Assembly (NCBI GenBank): GCA_030151745.1
Contig: JASLDA010000061.1
Span: 1 to 5,628 of the forward strand
From: Chitinophagaceae bacterium
Lineage (GTDB): Bacteria; Bacteroidota; Bacteroidia; Chitinophagales; Chitinophagaceae
Reading direction: 5' to 3'
DNA: 5,628 nucleotides
Each line of letters starts with the position of its first letter. Within the stretch, counting starts at the first letter, position 1. Of the stretch, positions 1 to 4,768 are shown piece by piece. The position numbers were made by a program, and so were the translations under genes. The notes beneath the pieces are model-generated. The model ran no database searches, was not told the origin of the DNA, and was given only the letters and a program-made list of their open reading frames with translations.

Positions 1-410
1 TGCCAGAAAAACAGGATGCGGTGCGGCTTGCCGCCGATGAAGCGAGAGCCGTAAACCACGTCCGCCATATCGTCGAGAATGGGCTTCAGCAGGATATTGT
101 ATTCATTCGGATCGTACTCCAGGTCCGCGTCCTGGATGATGACGAAATCCCCCGTGGCCTTGGAAATACCGGTATGCAGCGCAGCTCCTTTGCCTGCATT
201 CACCTCGTGCTTGTAGTAGGTAATCGGCAGTTCCGGGTTGGCTGTTTTATAGGCGTGGACGGCCTCTTCGGTATTGTCCTTGCTGCAATCGTTGACGATG
301 ATCACCTCCTTCTGCATACCCTGGATCAGCGTCACCGCCTTTACCTTATCGAGAATGCGATGAATGGTACGTCCTTCGTTATAAGCAGGAATGATGATGG
401 AAAGAAGCAT
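1..410 (-). CDS. Family 2 glycosyltransferase, DPM1-like (partial, C-terminus outside window)
   Basis: The visible 136 N-terminal residues form the start of a GT-A fold glycosyltransferase. The protein opens with the family 2 signature SIIIPAYNE (residues 4-12). It continues with the nucleotide-binding strand VIIVNDCSKDNT (36-47), NAGKGAAL (71-78), the metal-binding DAD in QDADLEYDP (93-101), and VYGSRFIGG (119-127). This arrangement is typical of the dolichyl-/undecaprenyl-phosphate mannose or glucose transferase group, which moves a sugar from a nucleotide donor to a polyprenyl phosphate or other acceptor at the cytoplasmic membrane face. The acceptor cannot be told from this fragment. The ATG at 410-408 places the first beta strand at the extreme N-terminus, as usual for the family, and has no Shine-Dalgarno sequence. 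The gene diverges from panD and probably uses the promoter box at 460-467. The missing part would show whether it carries C-terminal membrane helices. Confidence 0.93.
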   Translation of the reverse strand, partial: MLLSIIIPAYNEGRTIHRILDKVKAVTLIQGMQKEVIIVNDCSKDNTEEAVHAYKTANPELPITYYKHEVNAGKGAALHTGISKATGDFVIIQDADLEYDPNEYNILLKPILDDMADVVYGSRFIGGKPHRILFFW

Positions 411-459
411 AAGGTAGTGTAACGGCCAGGGAGCAGTTCCTCGTATGTCCGCAGGGCTG

Positions 460-467
460 CAAAGGTA
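460..467 (-). promoter_or_regulatory. Bacteroidota-type -7 promoter box for the glycosyltransferase gene
   Basis: Read on the minus strand this is TACCTTTG, an exact match to the TAnnTTTG -7 element of Bacteroidota housekeeping promoters. It lies about 50 bases upstream of the glycosyltransferase ATG and would give a leader of roughly 45 nt. The -33 partner is weak. A TTG at 497-495 lies 27 bases upstream, longer than the usual spacing of about 19-21. Assignment is by motif only. Confidence 0.5.
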
Positions 468-523
468 AACCGATGCCGCTGCATCATTCGCATCCAATCC
501 GGACGAAACCCGATAAAGGGGGC

Positions 524-531
524 TACCTTTG
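524..531 (+). promoter_or_regulatory. Bacteroidota-type -7 promoter box for panD, giving an almost leaderless transcript
   Basis: TACCTTTG exactly matches TAnnTTTG and ends only 8 bases before the panD ATG at 540. With initiation about 4-6 bases past the box, the 5' leader would be only a few nucleotides, which agrees with the absence of any Shine-Dalgarno sequence. I see no clear TTTG-type -33 element at the expected distance. The same octamer occurs in the opposite orientation at 460-467. Confidence 0.5.
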
Positions 532-539
532 CGGCCGTC

Positions 540-884
540 ATGCTTATAGAGGTCATGAAATCCAAGATTCACCGGGTGAAGATCACCGAGGCGAATCTGC
601 ATTATATCGGCTCCATCACCATTGATGAGGCGCTGATGGAAGCGGCAAATATCGTAGAGCACGAAAAGGTGCAGGTCGTTGCCATCGAAAGCGGGGCCCG
701 GCTGGAAACATACGTGATCAAAGGAACCCGCGGCTCAGGCACCATCTGCATGAACGGCCCGGCGGCCCGGCTGGTCCAGGTGGGAGATACGGTGATCATT
801 ATGTCGTTCGCAACCATGGAGTTCGAAGCGGCAAAAGCCTTTAAGCCCTGGGTCATCTTCCCGAAAGAAGATAACAGTCTGTAA
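540..884 (+). CDS. panD: Aspartate 1-decarboxylase proenzyme PanD
   Basis: PanD decarboxylates L-aspartate to beta-alanine, the precursor that pantothenate synthetase (PanC) joins to pantoate on the way to CoA. It is a cytoplasmic pyruvoyl enzyme, made as a proenzyme and cleaved at a Gly-Ser bond. The 114-residue protein has that bond as Gly24-Ser25 in [10 protein letters not shown], so Ser25 should become the pyruvoyl group. Other active-site positions known from E. coli PanD fall at the same numbers: Lys9 and His11 in SKIHRVK, Arg54, Thr57 and Tyr58 in ARLETY, and Asn72-Gly73 in MNGPAA. This exact match in numbering supports the ATG at 540 over the in-frame ATG at 555. The product is slightly shorter at the C-terminus than the E. 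coli enzyme, as in many bacteria. It is first in a plus-strand cluster, 27 bp ahead of the next gene. panC is not in the window. Confidence 0.97.
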   Translation: MLIEVMKSKIHRVKITEANLHYIGSITIDEALMEAANIVEHEKVQVVAIESGARLETYVIKGTRGSGTICMNGPAARLVQVGDTVIIMSFATMEFEAAKAFKPWVIFPKEDNSL

Positions 885-897
885 GGATTCGCCCTCC

Positions 898-905
898 TAC
901 CTTTA
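898..905 (+). promoter_or_regulatory. Possible weak internal -7 box before the flippase-like gene
   Basis: TACCTTTA matches TAnnTTTG at all fixed positions except the last. It sits 6 bases before the ATG at 912, inside the 27-bp gap after panD, at nearly the same distance from the ATG as the panD box. It could add transcription of the downstream genes independently of panD, but one near-match without a -33 element is weak evidence. Confidence 0.25.
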
Positions 906-911
906 AACTGC

Positions 912-1937
912 ATGAACCGGAAAACTGCCATCACGATCCTGCAGTTGATCGTCTTCATCGCGCTTGGCGGCGGCATTGTCTGGTATATGCTCAGCCATAT
1001 GAGCGATGCCGACAAGCTCACCATGCTGGACAGCATCTCCGACACGAATCTCGTCTGGATGCTGCCTTTCCTCCTGAGCTTCGTTCTGGGGCACTGGGCC
1101 CGGGCCCGCCGCTGGATGCTGATGCTCCGCCCCATCGGCATCCATCCTACACCCGCCAATACGTTTTTCGCCGTACTTACAGGATACCTCGTCAACCTCA
1201 TCCCTCCCAGGGCCGGCGAGATCGCCAAATGCACGGTGCTCGCACGCTACGAAAACATGCCGGCAGACAAGATGATCGGCACCATCGTGGCCGAACGGGC
1301 CTTCGACGTCATCTGCCTGCTGGCCATCATCGCCGGCGGCCTGCTCTGGCAGCATGAGGCCCTGGGCGAATACCTGACCGAGCAGCTCCGCGGCCATACG
1401 CCCAGCACCATGTCTATCCTGATCACGCTCGGGATAATTACCGGCATCGTGCTCTTGATGAGCGTCCTCTACCGCCGCAATAAGGCATCCCGGCTCGGGC
1501 GCTTCATCGCCGGCCTCCGGGACGGGGTCACCAGCATCTTCCTGGTACGCAACCGGGCCATGTTCATGGTGTACACCCTGCTGATCTGGGGAACGTATAT
1601 CGCGCAGCTCCTGATCGGCTTCGAAGCTATGAAGGCCACGCAGGGACTGGGCGCCGGAGCCGCGCTGATGACGCTGGTCTTCGGCTCCGTAGCCATCATC
1701 GCGGCTCCGGGCGGCATCGCCCTGTACCCGCTGCTGGTGGGGAACCTGCTGCATTACGGCTATCATATTCCCGAGGGCGAGGCCACGGCCTTCGGCTGGG
1801 TTTCCTGGGCCGGACTTACGCTGGCGACCCTGTTTTGCGGAGTTACGGCTCTTATCCTGCTGCCCATCTATAACCGCAAACCGCACGATGCCCAGGCTCC
1901 GGAGCCGGATGAGATAGCGGTGGAGAACGAGTCCTGA
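912..1937 (+). CDS. YbhN / lysylphosphatidylglycerol-synthase-TM-like integral membrane protein (UPF0104)
   Basis: This 341-residue protein is mostly hydrophobic, with about seven or eight likely membrane helices, roughly at residues 7-27, 47-61, 83-98, 132-147, 167-187, 217-236, 250-277 and 298-318. It carries the hallmarks of the flippase-like domain shared with the membrane part of MprF. These are an ARARRW segment after helix 2 (63-68), the PPRAGEIAK motif (98-106, usually P-x-R-x-G-E), the AERAFD motif (127-132), and a late APGGIALYP stretch similar to the family's PGG motif. Members without the soluble aminoacyl-transferase domain are mostly uncharacterised; lipid or lipid-linked intermediate translocation is the usual proposal. 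No such soluble domain is present, so lysyl-PG synthesis should not be assumed. The ATG at 912 gives a short cytoplasmic MNRK start before helix 1. It follows panD by 27 bp. The adjacent heptose-activating gene fits an envelope role, but that is inference. Confidence 0.88.
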   Translation: MNRKTAITILQLIVFIALGGGIVWYMLSHMSDADKLTMLDSISDTNLVWMLPFLLSFVLGHWARARRWMLMLRPIGIHPTPANTFFAVLTGYLVNLIPPRAGEIAKCTVLARYENMPADKMIGTIVAERAFDVICLLAIIAGGLLWQHEALGEYLTEQLRGHTPSTMSILITLGIITGIVLLMSVLYRRNKASRLGRFIAGLRDGVTSIFLVRNRAMFMVYTLLIWGTYIAQLLIGFEAMKATQGLGAGAALMTLVFGSVAIIAAPGGIALYPLLVGNLLHYGYHIPEGEATAFGWVSWAGLTLATLFCGVTALILLPIYNRKPHDAQAPEPDEIAVENES

Positions 1938-1951
1938 GCTCTCATAGAGCT
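1937..1951 (+). repeat. Small inverted repeat at the end of the flippase-like gene
   Basis: AGCTC and GAGCT flank a 5-base TCATA loop, and the left arm includes the last base of the TGA stop. The stem is only 5 bp and no T-run follows, so it is not a convincing terminator. It could be a weak processing or pausing site within the operon. Confidence 0.25.
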
Positions 1952-1991
1952 ATGCCGGGAATGAATAAACGCAGAACATCCAACCAACAAC

Positions 1992-2486
1992 ATGACCAAT
2001 AAGCTTGAGTGGATCCGGCAACGCATCCTGGAACCGGAGCAGCTCCGGCAGCGCATCAGCAGCTGGCGGGGCAGCGGCCAGCGCATCGTGTTTACGAACG
2101 GCTGCTTCGATATCCTGCATCACGGGCACCTCGATTACCTGGCACGTGCCGCCAGCCTGGGCAACCGGCTGGTGGTCGCGGTAAACAGCGATGCATCGGT
2201 GAAGCGGCTGAAAGGCCCGCTGCGCCCTGTCAATAAGCAAGACGACCGGCTGCTGGCCCTGGCTTCCCTGCTGCTGGTAGACGCGGTCTGCCTGTTCGAG
2301 GAAGATACCCCGGCCGAGATCATCCGCCTGCTGCAGCCCGATGTGCTGGCCAAGGGCGGAGACTATACCGTCGATACGATCGTCGGCGCGGATACCGTAC
2401 TGGCCCGCGGCGGACAGGTAGAGGTCATTCCTTTCGTGGAAGGCTATTCAACGACAGGCCTGATCGAGAAGATCACGAAGCTGTGA
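1992..2486 (+). CDS. rfaE2: D-glycero-beta-D-manno-heptose 1-phosphate adenylyltransferase, stand-alone (HldC / RfaE2 type)
   Basis: The 164-residue protein is a cytidylyltransferase-fold nucleotidyltransferase. It transfers AMP from ATP to heptose 1-phosphate, making ADP-heptose, the activated sugar of the LPS inner core. Visible motifs match the C-terminal half of E. coli Hld[13 protein letters not shown] (35-46) holds the nucleotide-binding HxGH at 43-46. [17 protein letters not shown] (65-81) is followed by Asp85-Arg86, then by [15 protein letters not shown] (120-134), and the STT of [11 protein letters not shown] (151-161) aligns with the family's terminal nucleotide-binding motif. The sugar-kinase half found in enterobacterial HldE is absent, so a separate HldA/RfaE1 kinase should be encoded elsewhere. 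The first 30 residues form a charged helical extension before the fold. The ATG at 1992 has no Shine-Dalgarno and lies 54 bp after the preceding gene. Other substrates of this fold, such as glycerol 3-phosphate or ethanolamine phosphate, are less likely given the RLKG-x-RPVN motif. Confidence 0.93.
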   Translation: MTNKLEWIRQRILEPEQLRQRISSWRGSGQRIVFTNGCFDILHHGHLDYLARAASLGNRLVVAVNSDASVKRLKGPLRPVNKQDDRLLALASLLLVDAVCLFEEDTPAEIIRLLQPDVLAKGGDYTVDTIVGADTVLARGGQVEVIPFVEGYSTTGLIEKITKL

Positions 2487-2491
2487 CCCGT

Positions 2492-2503
2492 CCGTAATTA
2501 CGG
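2492..2503. repeat. 12-bp perfect palindrome CCGTAATTACGG
   Basis: The sequence is its own reverse complement and begins 5 bases after the stop codon of the adenylyltransferase gene. A hairpin would have almost no loop, so a site for a dimeric DNA-binding protein is at least as likely as an RNA structure. A second palindrome follows after 8 bases. Confidence 0.45.
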
Positions 2504-2511
2504 CAGCCGGA

Positions 2512-2521
2512 GACGATCGTC
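2512..2521. repeat. 10-bp perfect palindrome GACGATCGTC
   Basis: A second self-complementary word lies 8 bases after the one at 2492-2503; their centres are about 19 bp apart. No function can be assigned from sequence alone. Confidence 0.4.
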
Positions 2522-2574
2522 AATCGGCCCTATTTCTTGTCGTAATGAATCTCTTTTCATGTCCGGTGAGCGCA

Positions 2575-2588
2575 GGTTCGGGCGAACC
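2575..2588. repeat. Compact inverted repeat GGTTCG-GG-CGAACC
   Basis: Perfect 6-bp arms are separated by 2 bases; in RNA this would be a 5-bp stem with a 4-base loop. The right arm overlaps a CCGGAG word that can pair elsewhere (2613-2618), so this hairpin competes with the next one. No T-run follows on either strand. Confidence 0.35.
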
Positions 2589-2621
2589 GGAGTCGAACCA
2601 CGACGGGAAAAGCTCCGGAAG

Positions 2622-2676
2622 CGCCGCCTTTCCCCGCTGCCCTTAGGCTGCGCCGGAGCGATAGGGGAAGACGGCG
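2622..2676 (-). terminator. Possible terminator hairpin downstream of the amine oxidase gene
   Basis: CGCCG plus TTCCCC (2622-2626 and 2630-2635) pair with GGGGAA plus CGGCG (2664-2669 and 2672-2676), giving an 11-bp stem with a small internal loop. It begins 9 bases beyond the TAG stop of the minus-strand amine oxidase gene. The 28-base apical loop holds one arm of a competing 7-bp pair (GCTCCGG at 2612-2618 with CCGGAGC at 2653-2659). No U-tract follows, so rho-independent termination is only a suggestion. Confidence 0.35.
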
Positions 2677-2685
2677 TATGTTCCG

Positions 2686-3921
2686 CTACCCGATCAGCTG
2701 CTTTGCCGAACGGAACGCCGCCTCTACGGTTCCCATAGAAGGGCCGGCATACTCATACTCCCCGATAAACGAGACGCCCGCCGGTGCCGACCTCCGCAAA
2801 GTTTCGCGGGCGGCGGCCGATCCCGGCGTTTCATAAGCATAGGCCCCGCCGGTCAGCGGATCTCCGCTCCAGTTGAACACATGGAGCTCGAGCAAACCGG
2901 CCTCCAGTACCTCGGGCGGCTTGCTGAAGAGCGTGGCCAGGCTGCCGAGCGCCATCTGCCGGAGCACTTCCGTGGAAAGGCCGGACCGGGTCTTCGCGCT
3001 GCGGCCGGCGAGCCAGCCCGTCAGCACATTGCTGTCCTTCGGCGCCTGCGTCCACCAGGTAGGGACATCGGCTCCGGACATCAGGAAGCCGAGTCCCGGG
3101 AACCGGCTCTCCCAGAAGGCTTCCCGGAATACCAGCACGAACTTGATCACATCTCCGAATCCCATCTGCCGGAAGGCGTCCTGCAGCTCCGCATTACCGG
3201 GAGCGATCTCTAGCCGTCCGCTTTGGAGCACGCCCAGGGGAACGGCGACAATCACCTGCCGCGCCTGGAACTTCTCCGGCCCGGCAACGACCGAAATGCC
3301 GTCGCTGCCCGCTTCCACCCGCCCCACTTCCGTATCCAGCCGGATCTCCGAGCCGGCGGCACGGACCTGCGCCGCGAGATAGTCCATCAGCGCAGAATAG
3401 CCGGCATCGATGCGATATTGTTCCGCATCCCCGGCGCTCCATTCCTCGTGAAGCGCTTTGGCGCTGACCCACGCCGCATCGGCGCTGTCGTAGCCTTCGG
3501 CGAAGGCGATCGCGCGGTCGCGGAGCGCGGCATATTTATCGTCCGCGAAATGCGTGTCCAGGAAAGCCTGCAGGCTCATATCAGCCTTAAGCGCGCCGAG
3601 CGCTTCCATAAACGACTTCCATTGCGGCCCTTCACTGTCGGGTGCCGCCGTGCCGCCCTTGATGCTCACCCAGGTGCCGCCGGCTGTCGTATAATGCAGG
3701 CCGGCCTCGTCGAGCAGGGACAGGCTCAGCGGCAGATGCCCGTGCACGAACTCGGCCCCGGTCTCGATCAGGGCTGCATGCTGTGTACGGATGGAACGCG
3801 CCCGCCCCCCGATCCGGGACCGGGCCTCCAGCACCAGACATCTCCGGCCTTTCCTGGCAAGGAGATAGGCAGCGTACAGACCGGCGGGGCCGGCCCCGAC
3901 AATGATGGTATCCTGGGTCAT
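2686..3921 (-). CDS. FAD-dependent flavin amine oxidase (MAO/PAO/LSD1-like)
   Basis: The 411-residue protein is a complete flavin-containing amine oxidase. The N-terminal Rossmann dinucleotide site is IIVGAGPAGLYAA (6-18, GxGxxG at 9-14). It is followed by the ribose-binding Glu32 and the RIGGR motif (36-40). FGDVIKFVLVFREAFW (255-270) places Lys260 where the active-site lysine of monoamine and polyamine oxidases lies. WSGDPLTGGAYAY (351-363) supplies a GG-x-Tyr aromatic-cage residue (Tyr361). The C-terminus ends with the flavin motif FIGEYEYAGPSMGTVEAA (385-402). Family members oxidise primary, secondary or polyamines with O2, forming an imine and H2O2; the substrate here cannot be named. 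No Cys is seen near the C-terminal flavin motif, so FAD is probably non-covalent. No signal peptide is evident, so it should be cytoplasmic. The ATG at 3921 directly precedes the FAD fold. It lies 42 bp after the PAP2 gene and may share its transcript. Confidence 0.9.
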   Translation of the reverse strand: MTQDTIIVGAGPAGLYAAYLLARKGRRCLVLEARSRIGGRARSIRTQHAALIETGAEFVHGHLPLSLSLLDEAGLHYTTAGGTWVSIKGGTAAPDSEGPQWKSFMEALGALKADMSLQAFLDTHFADDKYAALRDRAIAFAEGYDSADAAWVSAKALHEEWSAGDAEQYRIDAGYSALMDYLAAQVRAAGSEIRLDTEVGRVEAGSDGISVVAGPEKFQARQVIVAVPLGVLQSGRLEIAPGNAELQDAFRQMGFGDVIKFVLVFREAFWESRFPGLGFLMSGADVPTWWTQAPKDSNVLTGWLAGRSAKTRSGLSTEVLRQMALGSLATLFSKPPEVLEAGLLELHVFNWSGDPLTGGAYAYETPGSAAARETLRRSAPAGVSFIGEYEYAGPSMGTVEAAFRSAKQLIG

Positions 3922-3926
3922 AGCTG

Positions 3927-3934
3927 CAAAGTTG
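3927..3934 (-). promoter_or_regulatory. Possible weak -7 box before the amine oxidase gene
   Basis: On the minus strand this reads CAACTTTG, one mismatch from TAnnTTTG, and it ends 5 bases before the ATG at 3921. This resembles the panD arrangement. No clear -33 element was found in the upstream gap. Co-transcription from the PAP2 gene is an equally good explanation. Confidence 0.25.
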
Positions 3935-3963
3935 CGGCGAAAACCAGGCCATGAAGCCAGGTC

Positions 3964-4710
3964 CTATTCCGGGTCCAAACCCAGGCTCAGAGCGATCAAC
4001 GCCCCGATGCCGCTTGCCAGCAATACATCGGAGGGGAAGTGCTTTTGCGCGCGAACCCTCAGGCTGCCCAGGATCAGGGCGGGAACCGTGGCTATGCCAA
4101 GCAGCCCAAGCTTAGAGCCTGTTCCGATCTGCCGGGATCGCAGTAAGAGCCGGGCCGTAAAGAAGCAGGCAAAGGCTGCGTTCCCGGTATGGCCGCTGTA
4201 TTGGGAGTTCCGGTTATTGCCCCTGCGGCGTTCTGCCGCAGGCACTTCGCTCCGGTAAACCACCGGCCGGTATTTATCGGAGAAGGCGGGTCCCGGCGGC
4301 GAGAAGGTATATACGGTGTAGGTGAGGGCGTGCCCCCAGACATAATCCTGCAACCAGGCAGCGGCCCTTTGCCGGAGCTTTCCGTCGGACAGCAGCAAGG
4401 CCGGGGCTGCCACCAGCGCGCGGAGCAGGTTGTCGGAAGACTTACGGATCGCTTCGCGGTCCTTCACCGGCAGCCGCAAGGCCAGCCGGTCCAGCGGGGG
4501 CAAAATGCCGGGATCCAGCGCCTTCAGCTCCGCTTTGGATATCGCGGGCTTGGCGCGGAGTATCGCAGGGATGGCGACCAGGTCTGCGGCAAACAGGACT
4601 GCGCTCCAAAGCAGGGATCTCTTTGGCCGGCGTGGCCCGGCAGCGAGCCTGAGCGCCGCACCGGCGATGAAGAGCGCCTGCAGAAGCCTGGGCTGGGGAC
4701 GGTTGGGCAT
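3964..4710 (-). CDS. PAP2 / phosphatidic acid phosphatase type 2 family membrane protein
   Basis: The 248-residue protein has several hydrophobic segments (about 33-52, 95-108, 201-216, 229-246) and a PAP2 active site. YSGHTGNAAF (171-180) is the second motif, with His174 as likely general acid. RVRAQKHFPSD (218-228) fits the third motif R-x5-H-x3-D, with His224 as likely nucleophile and Asp228 supporting it. The first motif (K-x6-RP) is degenerate: RP is present at 148-149 but position 141 is proline, and the nearest lysine is Lys146. Relatives dephosphorylate lipid phosphates such as phosphatidic acid, undecaprenyl diphosphate or lipid A. A TTG codon at 4740 would add ten residues, but it lies at the base of a strong hairpin, so I chose the ATG at 4710. 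The gene follows the LLM oxidoreductase gene and precedes the amine oxidase gene, both on the same strand. The substrate is unknown. Confidence 0.82.
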   Translation of the reverse strand: MPNRPQPRLLQALFIAGAALRLAAGPRRPKRSLLWSAVLFAADLVAIPAILRAKPAISKAELKALDPGILPPLDRLALRLPVKDREAIRKSSDNLLRALVAAPALLLSDGKLRQRAAAWLQDYVWGHALTYTVYTFSPPGPAFSDKYRPVVYRSEVPAAERRRGNNRNSQYSGHTGNAAFACFFTARLLLRSRQIGTGSKLGLLGIATVPALILGSLRVRAQKHFPSDVLLASGIGALIALSLGLDPE

Positions 4711-4739
4711 GCCCCTATGCCGGCAAAAGCGTGCCCGCA

Positions 4740-4768
4740 AGGTGTCACCTCCGGCCGAGGTGACACCT
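4740..4768 (-). terminator. Strong 12-bp-stem hairpin after the LLM oxidoreductase gene
   Basis: AGGTGTCACCTC and its exact reverse complement flank a 5-base loop, with no mismatch in the stem. The structure begins with the last base of the LLM gene's TGA stop and ends 29 bases before the PAP2 ATG. It has the position and strength of a transcription terminator, but the sequence after it on the minus strand is TGCGGGCACG rather than a U-run. It may instead protect an mRNA 3' end or serve as a protein-binding site. Each arm is also a near-palindrome (GGTG-x-CACC). Confidence 0.5.

Larger units (their letters stand above)
2487..2685. other. Convergent intergenic region with several palindromes, no gene seen
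   Basis: This 199-bp stretch lies between the stop codons of two convergent genes. I found no credible reading frame, tRNA or promoter in it. It contains the perfect palindrome at 2492-2503, another at 2512-2521, a compact hairpin at 2575-2588, and overlapping GC-rich inverted repeats from 2587 to 2676. The likely role is ending transcription from both sides, but none of the hairpins is followed by a proper T-run on either strand. Confidence 0.6.

Noticed and set aside
21..422. 133-codon plus-strand open frame at the left end
   Set aside because: It is antisense to the partial glycosyltransferase gene, whose SIIIPAYNE and DAD motifs leave no doubt about the coding strand.
903..1886. 327-codon minus-strand open frame opposite the flippase-like gene
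   Set aside because: The product is hydrophilic, rich in Asp, Gln, His and Gly, with no recognisable motif. The plus strand has a well-supported membrane protein across the same span.
1895..1906. 12-bp perfect palindrome GGCTCCGGAGCC inside the flippase-like gene
   Set aside because: It falls in coding sequence for Ala-Pro-Glu-Pro near the C-terminus. CTCCGG words are common throughout this window, so no separate function is supported.
2583..2612. tRNA-like T-arm on the minus strand (GGTTCGACTCC)
   Set aside because: The loop resembles a T-loop, but the flanking bases do not form a 5-bp T-stem. No acceptor, anticodon or D-arm could be placed, so it is not a tRNA, and there is no direct repeat or integrase to suggest an attachment site.
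3885..3898. 14-bp perfect palindrome CGGGGCCGGCCCCG
   Set aside because: It lies in the codons for the Gly-Ala-Gly-Pro-Ala FAD loop of the amine oxidase and is explained by glycine and proline codon choice in a GC-rich genome.
3223..3954. 243-codon plus-strand open frame opposite the amine oxidase gene
   Set aside because: It is an antisense shadow; the minus strand encodes an intact FAD enzyme with N- and C-terminal flavin motifs.
4711..4740. Ten-residue N-terminal extension of the PAP2 protein from a TTG codon
   Set aside because: The TTG is at the foot of the strong hairpin at 4740-4768, and the added residues are Arg/Cys-rich with no family resemblance. The ATG at 4710 is the simpler start.
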